62,679 bases of DNA from Derxia lacustris (lineage in GTDB: Bacteria > Pseudomonadota > Gammaproteobacteria > Burkholderiales > Burkholderiaceae_E), in NCBI RefSeq assembly GCF_002105195.1, contig NZ_MUHU01000018.1:1-62679 (forward strand), given 5' to 3'. Numbering within the stretch: position 1 is the first letter of the stretch; every line of letters starts with the position of its first letter. The position numbers and the translations under genes were made by a program. The notes beneath the pieces were generated by a model, which did no database searches, was not told where the DNA came from, and was given only the letters and a program-made list of their open reading frames with translations. This document shows positions 55,390 through 62,679 of this stretch, piece by piece.

Positions 55390-58300
55390 TCAGACCTTGG
55401 CGATGTTGACGAGGAAAGCCTTGTACTCGGGCGTCTGCGTGTTGCAGTCGCCCACGAAGGGCGCGAGCGTGTTGGCGAGATAGCCGGTGCGCGTCTGGCC
55501 CTCGAAGCCCCAGTGCAGCGGAATGCCGATCTGGTGCACCGTGCGGCCGTCCACCGTCAGCGGCTTGATGCGCTTGGTGACGACGGCCTTGGCCTTGATG
55601 AAGCCGCGTTTCGAATCCAGCTTTACCGTGTCGCCCTGGACGATGCCCTTCTCCTTCGCCAGCGCCTCGCCGATTTCCACGAACTGCTCGGGCTGGGCGA
55701 TGGCGTTGAGCTTGGCGTTCTTGGTCCAGAACAAAAAGTGCTCGGTCAGGCGATAGGTCGTGCCCACATAGGGGAACTCGTCCATCTTGCCGAGCCGCTC
55801 GCGGTCGCCCTTGAAGATGCGCACCGCCGGGCTGCTGACCACCTTGGGATGGAGCGGATTGGTGCCGATCGGCGATTCCATCGGCTCGTAATGCTCGGGG
55901 AAGGGACCGTCGGCGCAGCGGTCGATGGCGAACAGTCGGCCCACGCCCTCGTGATTCATGATGAACGGGTTCATGCCGGCCGACGGCGGGCTGTCGACCT
56001 TGAAGTCGGGCACGTCGGCGCCGACCCACTTGTCGCCGTTCCAGCTGATGAGCTTGCGCTTGGGATCCCAGGGCTTGCCGGCCGGGTCGGCCGAGGCGCG
56101 GTTGTAGAGGATGCGGCGGTTGGCCGGCCAGGCCCAGGCCCAGCCCGGCGTGTTGCCAAGGCCGGCGTCGGTGTTGTCGCGGCGGGCCATCTGGTTGCCG
56201 GCCTGCGTCCATGAGCCGGCGAAGATCCAGCAGGCGCTCATGGTGCTGCCGTCGTCCTGCAGCACGGCAAAGCCGGGCAGCTGTTCGCCCTTCTTCGCGA
56301 GGAATTTGGTCGCGTCCTTCGGGTCGACGATGTCGGCGAGCGCGCGGCCGTTGAGTTCCTTGGCCAGCTCCTCGGGCAGCGGATTCTTCGCGTCGCGATA
56401 GGGCCAGGCCAGGTTGAGCAGCGGATCGGGGAAGGCGCCGCCCTCGGCCTGGTAGAGCTCGCGCAGCTTGATGAACAACTCCGCGACGATCTCGGTATCG
56501 GCCTTGGCTTCGCCCGGCGCGTCGGCGCCCTTCCAGTGCCATTGCAGCCAGCGGCTGCTGTTGACGATGGCGCCGTCTTCCTCGGCAAAGCAGGTGCTCG
56601 GCAGCCGGAACACCGTGGTCTGGATGTCTTCCGGCTTCACGTCGTTGCTCTCGCCGTGGTTCTGCCAGAACGACGCCGTCTCGGTCGCGAGCGGGTCGAT
56701 GGTCACCATCCACTTGAGCCTGGCGAGCGCGCCCGACATCTTGTTCTTGTCGGGGAAGGCGGCCAGCGGATTGAAGCCCTGGCAGACCAGCCCGGTCATC
56801 TTGCCCTGATGCATCAGCTCGGCGCTTTGCAGCACGTCGTACATCTTGTCCCACTTGGGCAGCCAGTCGTAGCCCCAGTCGTTGTCCTTGGTGGCCTTGT
56901 CGCCCCAGAACCATTTCATCAGGCTCACGAAGAACTTGGGCGTGTTGCTCCAGTAGTTGAGCTGGTCGGGCCGCACCGCCTTGGGCGTGGTCTTGTCGAG
57001 ATAGGTCCTGAGGTCGACGTGACTCTCGTTGGGCAACGTGAGATAGCCGGGCAGCGAGGTGCTCAGCAGGCCGAGGTCGGACAGGCCCTGGATGTTGGAG
57101 TGGCCGCGCAGCGCATTCACGCCGCCGCCGGGCATGCCGATGTTGCCGAGCAGCAGCTGGATCATCGCCATGGTGCGGATGTTCTGCGTGCCGGTCGTGT
57201 GCTGGGTCCAGCCCAGCGCGTAGAGGATGGTGCCGACCTTCTCGGGCGTGGCCAGCTCGCCGAGCCAGCCCGCGAGCTTGAGGAAGTCGGCCTTCGGCGT
57301 GCCGCAGATCTGCTCCACCGTCTCGGGCGTGTAGCGCGCGTAGTGGGCCTTCATCAGCTGCCACACGCTGCGCGGATGTTGCAGCCTGTCGTCGGTCTTC
57401 GCATTGCCGCTGGCGTCGAGCTCGTAGTTCCAGCTGCTGCGGTCGTACTTGCCCTTGCTCTCGTCAAAGCCCGAGAACAGCCCCTCGTCGAAGTGATAGC
57501 CCTCGGCCACGATCAGGCTGGCATTGGTGTACGCCTTGACGTATTCCCAATGAATCTTCTCGTTGGCGATCAGCCAGTTGACGACGCCGCCGAGAAAGGC
57601 GATGTCGGTGCCGACGCGGATCGGCATGTAGTAGTCGGCGACCGCCGCCGTGCGGTTGAAGCGCGGATCGACGACCACCAGCTTGGCGCCGCGCGTCTTC
57701 TTCGCCTCGATCGCCCACTTGAAGCCGACCGGATGCGCCTCGGCCGCATTGCCGCCCATCACCAGGATGAAGTCGGCATTCTTGATGTCGACCCAGGTGT
57801 TGGTCATGCCACCCCGGCCGAAGGTGGTTGCAAGCGCCTGCACGGTCGGGCCGTGGCACACGCGGGCTTGCGCGTCGAAGGCCACCAGCCCGAGCGAGCG
57901 CGCCACCTTCTGCGTGAGGATGCCGGCCTCGTTGCTCGACGCCGACGCCGCCAGAAAGGTGGTGCTGGCCCAGCGGTTGACTGCCACGCCCTTGTCGTTG
58001 TGGCGGATGAAGTTGGCGTCGCGGTCCTCCTTCATCAGCCGGGCGATGCGGTCGATGGCCTCGTGCCAGCCGATGCGCTTCCACTCCCTGCTGCCGGCCT
58101 CGCGCACTTCCGGGTACTTGAGGCGGTTGGGGCTGTGGATGAAGTCGATCAGGCCGGCGCCCTTGGGGCAGAGCGAGCCGCGCGAGACCGGATGATCGGG
58201 GTCGCCCTCGATGTGGAAGATCTCGGACTTGGCGTTCTTGGCCTTGTCGCCCAGGCTGTACATGATGACGCCGCAGCCCACCGAGCAATACGGGCAGTTG

Positions 58301-58443
58301 TTGCGCGTCTCGCTGGCGCGCGCCAGCTTGAACTGGCGGACCTCGGCGAGCGCGGTGGCGGGCGAGAATCCCATCGCCACCAGACTCGTCGCCCCGATCT
58401 GGGCCGCGCCGATCTTGAAGAACTGGCGTCGCGTTACCTGCAT
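55390..58443 (-). CDS. fdnG: Formate dehydrogenase-N catalytic subunit, cysteine type
   Basis: The 1017-residue molybdenum/tungsten bis-MGD enzyme oxidises formate to CO2 in the periplasm. It has a Tat signal ([15 protein letters not shown]), an N-terminal 4Fe-4S motif ([14 protein letters not shown] plus SLCPKG), and the active-site block [11 protein letters not shown]. In E. coli FdnG/FdoG this position is selenocysteine; here it is Cys with no in-frame TGA, so no selenium machinery is needed. The blocks [16 protein letters not shown] and [15 protein letters not shown] match FdnG, and 1017 residues is close to the E. coli length. AGGGGG lies 9 bases before the ATG at 58443; an ATG 9 bases earlier has no spacing. 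It is the first gene of the operon, divergent from a two-component system. Confidence 0.95.
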   Translation of the reverse strand: MQVTRRQFFKIGAAQIGATSLVAMGFSPATALAEVRQFKLARASETRNNCPYCSVGCGVIMYSLGDKAKNAKSEIFHIEGDPDHPVSRGSLCPKGAGLIDFIHSPNRLKYPEVREAGSREWKRIGWHEAIDRIARLMKEDRDANFIRHNDKGVAVNRWASTTFLAASASSNEAGILTQKVARSLGLVAFDAQARVCHGPTVQALATTFGRGGMTNTWVDIKNADFILVMGGNAAEAHPVGFKWAIEAKKTRGAKLVVVDPRFNRTAAVADYYMPIRVGTDIAFLGGVVNWLIANEKIHWEYVKAYTNASLIVAEGYHFDEGLFSGFDESKGKYDRSSWNYELDASGNAKTDDRLQHPRSVWQLMKAHYARYTPETVEQICGTPKADFLKLAGWLGELATPEKVGTILYALGWTQHTTGTQNIRTMAMIQLLLGNIGMPGGGVNALRGHSNIQGLSDLGLLSTSLPGYLTLPNESHVDLRTYLDKTTPKAVRPDQLNYWSNTPKFFVSLMKWFWGDKATKDNDWGYDWLPKWDKMYDVLQSAELMHQGKMTGLVCQGFNPLAAFPDKNKMSGALARLKWMVTIDPLATETASFWQNHGESNDVKPEDIQTTVFRLPSTCFAEEDGAIVNSSRWLQWHWKGADAPGEAKADTEIVAELFIKLRELYQAEGGAFPDPLLNLAWPYRDAKNPLPEELAKELNGRALADIVDPKDATKFLAKKGEQLPGFAVLQDDGSTMSACWIFAGSWTQAGNQMARRDNTDAGLGNTPGWAWAWPANRRILYNRASADPAGKPWDPKRKLISWNGDKWVGADVPDFKVDSPPSAGMNPFIMNHEGVGRLFAIDRCADGPFPEHYEPMESPIGTNPLHPKVVSSPAVRIFKGDRERLGKMDEFPYVGTTYRLTEHFLFWTKNAKLNAIAQPEQFVEIGEALAKEKGIVQGDTVKLDSKRGFIKAKAVVTKRIKPLTVDGRTVHQIGIPLHWGFEGQTRTGYLANTLAPFVGDCNTQTPEYKAFLVNIAKV

Positions 58444-58644
58444 GCTGTTCATCCCCCTGAAATTGCAGCGCGACTGCCGACCGGCGCGCGCCTTGCGTTG
58501 GGATGCCCGATAGCGAAACGCGGACCATCGCCGCTTCCGCTTGCGGTTCAAGCACTTGCAGTCATCACCGAATAACGCCTTGCGGCGCGGCGGACAGAAT
58601 GTCCAAGCCGTTCCGACCCGCCTGAGACTTTTTGTCCGACCCGA
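58444..58644. promoter_or_regulatory. Divergent promoter region between fdnG and the sigma-54 response regulator gene
   Basis: This 201-base gap contains GGACAGAATGTCC (58592-58604, 5-bp arms), a GAC-TTTTT-GTC dyad at 58626-58636, and a direct repeat CCGACCCG at 58613-58620 and 58636-58643. These are candidate sites for the adjacent regulator. A GG-N10-GC element on the - strand (58464-58479) looks like a sigma-54 promoter, but would leave almost no leader before fdnG. Confidence 0.4.
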
Positions 58645-60111
58645 ATGAGCAGCACTCCGACCCCGCCCGTCACGGGCAATCCCGCTTCCGCCGATGGCCG
58701 CTGGCCCGGCTTCTCCGTGCTCGTCGTCGATGACGAGCCGGGCGTTCTCAACTTCACGCGGCGCGCGCTCGAAACCCGCTGCGACGAGGTCGTCACCGCC
58801 GGCAGCGTCGAGGACGCGATCCCGCTGGTGGCGCGCCGGCGCTTCGATCTGATCGTGCTCGACATCTCGCTGCCGGGGCAGAACGGCGTGAGCTGGTTGC
58901 AGGCGCTGCGGCGCCAGGGCTGCACCAGCGAGGTGGTGCTGATGACCGCCTATGCCGATGTGGAAACCGCCGTCGATGCGCTGCGCGCCGGCGCGGCCGA
59001 TTTCCTGGTCAAGCCGTTTTCGCTGGCCCAGCTGTTCAACTCGGTACGGCGCAGCGTCGAGCGCTCCCAGCTCATCGCCGAGAACTTCGTGCTGCGGCGG
59101 GAGGTCGCGGCACGCGCGCCGCACGAGGGCGGCGGGCCCGAGGGCCTGATCGGCCGCTCGGTGCTGATGGGCGAGCTGCGCCAGCTGGTGTCGCGCTTCG
59201 CGCCCATGCCGAGCACCGTGCTCATCCAGGGCGAATCGGGCACCGGCAAGGAGGTGGTGGCGCGCGCGCTGCACACGCTCAGCCCGCGCGCCAAGGCGCC
59301 GTTCGTGCCGGTGAACTGCGCGGCGATTGCGCCCGAGCTGATCGAGAGCGAACTGTTCGGCCATGTGCGCGGCGCCTACACCGGCGCGGTCGGCGCGCGC
59401 GAGGGGCTGTTCTATTACGCGCGCGGCGGCACGCTTTTCCTCGACGAAGTGGCCGAGCTGCCGCAGCCGATCCAGGCCAAGCTGCTGCGCGTGCTGGAAG
59501 AGCGCCGGCTGCGCCCGGTCGGCTCGGAGCAGGAAGTGAGCGTGGATGTGCGCGTGATCGCGGCCACCAACAAGCCGCTCGCGCAGGCGGTGGCCGACGG
59601 GCGCTTTCGCGCCGATCTCTACTACCGCTTGCAGGTGCTGGAGCTGGCGCTGCCGCCGCTGCGTGCGCGCCGCGGCGACATCCCCGATCTGGTCCGGCAT
59701 TTCATGGTGCAGCTCGCGCCGATGCTCGGCCTCGCGCCCTTCGACGTGGACGCCGCGACGATGAAGCGGCTGACCGCCTACGACTGGCCCGGCAATGTGC
59801 GCGAGCTCAAGAACCTGATCGAGCGCTCGATGATCCTGGGCCAGGTGCCGCTCGCCGCCGACGATGGCGACGATGCCGAGGACGACACGCCGCGCACCGC
59901 CGGCGCCGATGCAGCCACGCCCGTCAGCCCGGCCGCGCCGGTCGCCGCAGAAGCCGCCGAAGCCGACGCGCCCGACCTGCTCTCCGCCATCGAGGAGCGC
60001 CACATCCGCGCCGTGCTGGTGGCGGCCGGCGGCAACAAGTCCGAGGCCGCGCGCCGGCTCGGCATCTCGCGCAAGACGCTCGAACGCAAGTGCTTCGCAT
60101 GGGGGCTGTGA
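58645..60111 (+). CDS. Sigma-54-dependent NtrC-family response regulator
   Basis: The 488-residue regulator has a receiver domain (about residues 22-140: VLVVDDEP, phospho-acceptor Asp in LIVLDISLPG, Thr in LMTAY, Lys in FLVKPF), an AAA+ domain (about 165-390) with Walker A GESGTGKE, GAYTGA in place of the usual GAFTGA sigma-54 loop, Walker B GTLFLDEVAELP and arginine fingers in RFRADLYYRL, and a C-terminal Fis-type helix-turn-helix (NKSEAARRLGISRKTLERK). An Ala/Pro linker of about 40 residues precedes the DNA-binding domain. It overlaps the kinase gene by 13 bases. It is divergent from fdnG and probably activates it. Confidence 0.93.
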   Translation: MSSTPTPPVTGNPASADGRWPGFSVLVVDDEPGVLNFTRRALETRCDEVVTAGSVEDAIPLVARRRFDLIVLDISLPGQNGVSWLQALRRQGCTSEVVLMTAYADVETAVDALRAGAADFLVKPFSLAQLFNSVRRSVERSQLIAENFVLRREVAARAPHEGGGPEGLIGRSVLMGELRQLVSRFAPMPSTVLIQGESGTGKEVVARALHTLSPRAKAPFVPVNCAAIAPELIESELFGHVRGAYTGAVGAREGLFYYARGGTLFLDEVAELPQPIQAKLLRVLEERRLRPVGSEQEVSVDVRVIAATNKPLAQAVADGRFRADLYYRLQVLELALPPLRARRGDIPDLVRHFMVQLAPMLGLAPFDVDAATMKRLTAYDWPGNVRELKNLIERSMILGQVPLAADDGDDAEDDTPRTAGADAATPVSPAAPVAAEAAEADAPDLLSAIEERHIRAVLVAAGGNKSEAARRLGISRKTLERKCFAWGL

Positions 60112-62177
60112 CGCCGCCGCGCCCGCGCGGCCTGCTGGCGCGGCTGGTGCGCGCCACCGATGCCGGCATCGATCTGGCGCGCCATCTGCTGCCGGCGCCG
60201 CTCGACCGGCGCATCGCGCGTTCGCTGCGCGCGCGCTTCGTGGCGCTGGCGCTGCTGCCGCTGTTCGCCGGCTTTCCGGTGCTGGTGGCGCTGCTGCTCG
60301 GCTGGGGCGGCGAAGCCTTCTCGCGCCTGATGAACGAGAAGGTGCGCAGCGATCTCGCGGTCGCCGACGGCTTCTTCACCCGGGTGCGCGACGAGGCTCG
60401 GCGCGATGTCGAGGCGCTCGCCGCGTCGCAGGCGCTGGCCGATGCGCGCGGCGATCCGCAAGCGCTTTCAAGCCTGCTGCATGAGCGCGCCGAAGCCGCC
60501 GGGCTCGACTTTCTGGTGCTGGTCGACCGGCACCGCCAGGTGCGCGCCGGCTCCGAGCCGCCGCTCGGCCCCGAACCGCCGCCGCGCTATGACGACGGCG
60601 CGGTGCTGCGGCGCGCGCTCGGCGGGCAGTCGGCGGTAGCGGTCGAGCTGCTGTCGGCCGAATCGCTCGCGCAGATCGCGCCCGACCTGGCCTTGCGCGT
60701 GCGCACCGTGCTCGAACCGGCGCCGGGCGCGCCGGCGCTGCCGCGCCAGTCCGAGGATCGCGGCCTGCTGCTGCATGCCGCCGCGCCACTGCCGGGCCGC
60801 CAGGCGGTGCTGGTCGGCGGGCTGCTGCTCAACCGCAATCTGGCGCTGGTCGATCGCATCGAACGCATGGTCTATCCCGACGGCTCGCTGCCGGCCGGCA
60901 GCCGGGGCAGCGCCACCCTGTTCCTCGGCGACGTGCGCATCGCCACCACGGTGGTCGGCGCCGACGGCCTGCGCGCCATCGGCACCCGCGTGTCGGAGGC
61001 GGTGCGCGCGCGCGTGCTGGCCACCGGCCAGTCCTGGCTCGGCCGCGCCTTCGTGGTCGACGACTGGTATCTGTCGGGCTACGAGGCGCTGCTCGACGGC
61101 GACGGCCAGCGCGTCGGCATGCTCTATGTCGGCTTCCTCGAAGCGCCGTTCGTGCGCATGAAATGGCTTGCACTCGCGGTGCTGGTGGCGCTGTTCTTCG
61201 CCACCATGGCCGCCGCCGCCGCCGTCAGCTGGCGCTTCACGCGCGGCGTGATCGAGCCGGTCGAGCGCATGCACGCGACCATGGACCGCATCGCCGCCGG
61301 CGCGCTCGACGCCCGGGTCGGCGCACTCGGCCAGCGCGACGAACTGGCCGATCTGGCGCGCCATCTCGATGCGCTGCTCGACCGCATCGGCGAGCAGAAC
61401 GCGGCGCTGCGGCGCTGGGGCGACCAGCTCGACGCCAAGGTCGCCGAGCGCACCCGCGACCTCGCCGCCGCCAACGCCGGCCTGCTCGATGCGCAACGCC
61501 AGCTGGCCCAGGCCGACAAGCTCGCCACCATCGGCCAGCTCGCCGCCGGCGTGGCCCATGAGGTGAACAATCCGATGGCCGTGATCCAGGGCAACCTCGA
61601 CCTGATGGCCGAACTGCTCGGCCCGGCCGCCGCGCCGGTCGAGGTGGAAATCCGGCTCATTCGCGAGCAGGTGCGGCGCATCCGCCAGATCGTCGCGCGG
61701 CTGTTGCAGTACGCGCGGCCCGGCCAGTACTCGGGCGCGCTGGCGCCGGTCGATCTGGCCGGCGCGGTGCAGGAAGCGCTGATGCTGGCCAGCCACCAGA
61801 TCGACGCCAGCCGGGTCGCGGTCGCGCAGACCCTGGCCGCGCGCGCCCAGCCGCTCGGCGACCGGCGCGAGCTGTTGCAGGTACTGGTCAATCTCGTCAT
61901 CAATGCGCTGCAAGCCATGCCCGACGGCGGCCGGCTCACGCTCGCCAGCCGCGACGAGGCCGACGGCGTGCGCATCGAGGTGGCCGATACCGGCGTCGGC
62001 ATCGCGCCCGACGACCTCGACCGGCTGTTCACGCCGTTCTTCACGCGCAAGAGCGGCGGCAACGGGCTGGGGCTGTGGATGTGCCGCAACCTGGTCGAGC
62101 GCATGGGCGGGCGGATGGGGGCTGGCGCGGCCGACAGCGGCGCCGTGCTTTGGCTTTGGCTGCCGGCTTCGGCCTAG
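60099..62177 (+). CDS. Membrane sensor histidine kinase with Cache-type periplasmic domain
   Basis: The 692-residue kinase has helix 1 (about residues 48-70), a periplasmic Cache-like domain (about 70-350: GSATLFLGDVRIATTVVG, LGRAFVVDDWYLSGYEALLD), helix 2 (WLALAVLVALFFATMAAAAAV), HAMP (about 380-430), a coiled coil, a HisKA H-box (AAGVAHEVNNPMAVIQG) and HATPase (NLVINALQAMPDGG; DTGVGIAPDD; GNGLGLWMCRNLVERMGG). ATG 60099 is used; GTG 60090 and GTG 60108 are alternatives. It is the partner of the upstream response regulator. The ligand is unknown; proximity suggests formate or a related carboxylate. Confidence 0.92.
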   Translation: MGAVTPPRPRGLLARLVRATDAGIDLARHLLPAPLDRRIARSLRARFVALALLPLFAGFPVLVALLLGWGGEAFSRLMNEKVRSDLAVADGFFTRVRDEARRDVEALAASQALADARGDPQALSSLLHERAEAAGLDFLVLVDRHRQVRAGSEPPLGPEPPPRYDDGAVLRRALGGQSAVAVELLSAESLAQIAPDLALRVRTVLEPAPGAPALPRQSEDRGLLLHAAAPLPGRQAVLVGGLLLNRNLALVDRIERMVYPDGSLPAGSRGSATLFLGDVRIATTVVGADGLRAIGTRVSEAVRARVLATGQSWLGRAFVVDDWYLSGYEALLDGDGQRVGMLYVGFLEAPFVRMKWLALAVLVALFFATMAAAAAVSWRFTRGVIEPVERMHATMDRIAAGALDARVGALGQRDELADLARHLDALLDRIGEQNAALRRWGDQLDAKVAERTRDLAAANAGLLDAQRQLAQADKLATIGQLAAGVAHEVNNPMAVIQGNLDLMAELLGPAAAPVEVEIRLIREQVRRIRQIVARLLQYARPGQYSGALAPVDLAGAVQEALMLASHQIDASRVAVAQTLAARAQPLGDRRELLQVLVNLVINALQAMPDGGRLTLASRDEADGVRIEVADTGVGIAPDDLDRLFTPFFTRKSGGNGLGLWMCRNLVERMGGRMGAGAADSGAVLWLWLPASA

Positions 62178-62196
62178 CGGGGGTTTTGGTGGGTCC

Positions 62197-62416
62197 GCGG
62201 CGCGCAGCGGGGCGGGGTGGCGGCGGGGCGACTGGCGCGGCCGGCTGCGCCGGCTGCCCTCGCTGCGGTGACGGGCGCCGGCCCGGTCCGCCAACTCAGG
62301 TCGCTTGCGCGACCTTCAAACATGCGGACCTGAACGCCTGCGGCGTTCACCGGCGCCCGTCACCTCCGCTCGGCGCGCCAGACACCCCGCCGCCACCCCG
62401 CCCCGCTGCGCGCCGC
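62197..62416. repeat. Long palindromic intergenic repeat, copy 2
   Basis: Arms of 32 bases at 62197-62228 and 62385-62416 are perfectly complementary. Inside, GACGGGCGCCGG pairs with CCGGCGCCCGTC, GGTCCGC with GCGGACC, and small hairpins GGTCGCTTGCGCGACC and GAACGCCTGCGGCGTTC cap the structure. The core at 62329-62354 is identical to 43370-43395; the arms are different from copy 1. It starts 20 bases after the sensor kinase stop. A copy after each of two + strand genes suggests a 3' region role or site preference. Confidence 0.85.
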
Positions 62417-62439
62417 TCCTTGAACTACTGAGAGGGCTG

Positions 62440-62457
62440 GGCCGCAATGCGGCCTTT
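62440..62457 (+). terminator. Weak terminator-like hairpin after the sensor kinase
   Basis: GGCCGC-AAT-GCGGCC is a perfect 6-bp stem followed by TTT. It lies 24 bases beyond the palindromic repeat and could end the response regulator/kinase transcript. The T run is only three bases. The remaining 222 bases to the window end show no gene. Confidence 0.3.
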
Positions 62458-62679
62458 GGGGCGTCGGGCTTGTTGCTGGTGGGTGTGACTGCGCGGAGTC
62501 GGGTTGGCTCGGGCTCGCAGCGAGCATCCCCCAGCCCACTCCGCGCGCCGGAGCAAAACCAAAACCTCACCGGCCGCTGGGCAGCCACGAAGCCGGCACA
62601 GGCTGAGCCCGATAGAGCTGGTGATTCACGCCCGCCCGCCCCCCCCCCCCCACCCTCCCCGGCCCCCTGACCCCCGCCA

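Noticed and set aside
55390..58443. Selenocysteine codon in fdnG
   Set aside because: The active-site position is an ordinary Cys codon and the frame has no internal TGA.
58464..58479. Sigma-54 promoter for fdnG (GG-N10-GC on the - strand)
   Set aside because: Transcription would start inside the ribosome site, leaving almost no leader; probably chance.
62639..62651. Run of 13 C near the window end
   Set aside because: A homopolymer in GC-rich sequence; could be real or a sequencing artefact, with no associated feature.

Overview
The window is a very GC-rich (about 70 %) proteobacterial chromosome segment with dense, mostly overlapping genes. Gene content (complete C-P lyase cluster, yhiI-rbbA-yhhJ, respiratory formate dehydrogenase, qorB with a divergent HxlR regulator, DbpA) fits a free-living, metabolically versatile betaproteobacterium, probably Burkholderiales. 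That placement is inferred from gene content, not from a marker gene. No rRNA, tRNA, CRISPR array or complete insertion sequence is visible.

Layout. 1-3.1 kb: a ceramidase-family membrane protein (cut by the window edge), an exported acetolactate decarboxylase, a CopG-like regulator and a PHB-depolymerase-type esterase. 3.1-5.6 kb: a compact endonuclease / m5C methyltransferase / Vsr cassette of clearly lower GC, probably acquired by transfer. 5.7-6.9 kb: a transglutaminase-like protease and a small unknown protein. 7.2-18.1 kb: a two-armed phosphonate locus. phnGHIJKLM on the + strand (genes mostly joined by ATGA overlaps) runs head-on into phnCDE plus an HD-domain oxygenase on the - strand. 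PhnF and a DUF1045 2H phosphoesterase diverge from phnG. 18.4-26 kb: a PQQ dehydrogenase with an N-terminal cytochrome c, DUF2252, a SulP transporter, a membrane protein, and the qorR/qorB-like pair.

26.3-30 kb: a 1241-residue membrane protein that joins a seven-repeat Asp-box (YCF48-like) propeller, predicted periplasmic, to a cytoplasmic KAP P-loop NTPase. 30-37 kb: an ABC exporter divergent from yhiI-rbbA-yhhJ. 37-40.3 kb: a CoiA-like protein and a two-gene AAA ATPase/RloB module resembling AbiL-type abortive infection. 40.5-45.9 kb: ArsR regulator, MFS exporter, old yellow enzyme, DbpA, bestrophin. 46-51.8 kb: a 1904-residue protein with two alpha/beta-hydrolase domains, a CHAT (caspase-like) protease domain and a TPR-like tail. 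51.9-62.2 kb: a cysteine-type formate dehydrogenase-N operon (fdnG, fdxH, fdnI, fdhD, fdhE) divergent from a sigma-54 response regulator and sensor kinase that probably control it.

The best candidates for undescribed biology are the propeller-KAP fusion and the hydrolase-hydrolase-CHAT-TPR fusion. Both look like single-gene sensing or effector devices, in a segment that also carries an R-M/Vsr cassette and an AbiL-like pair. Two roughly 215-220 bp intergenic palindromes (43240-43454 and 62197-62416) share a core but have different, internally complementary arms, which suggests an uncharacterised structured repeat family.
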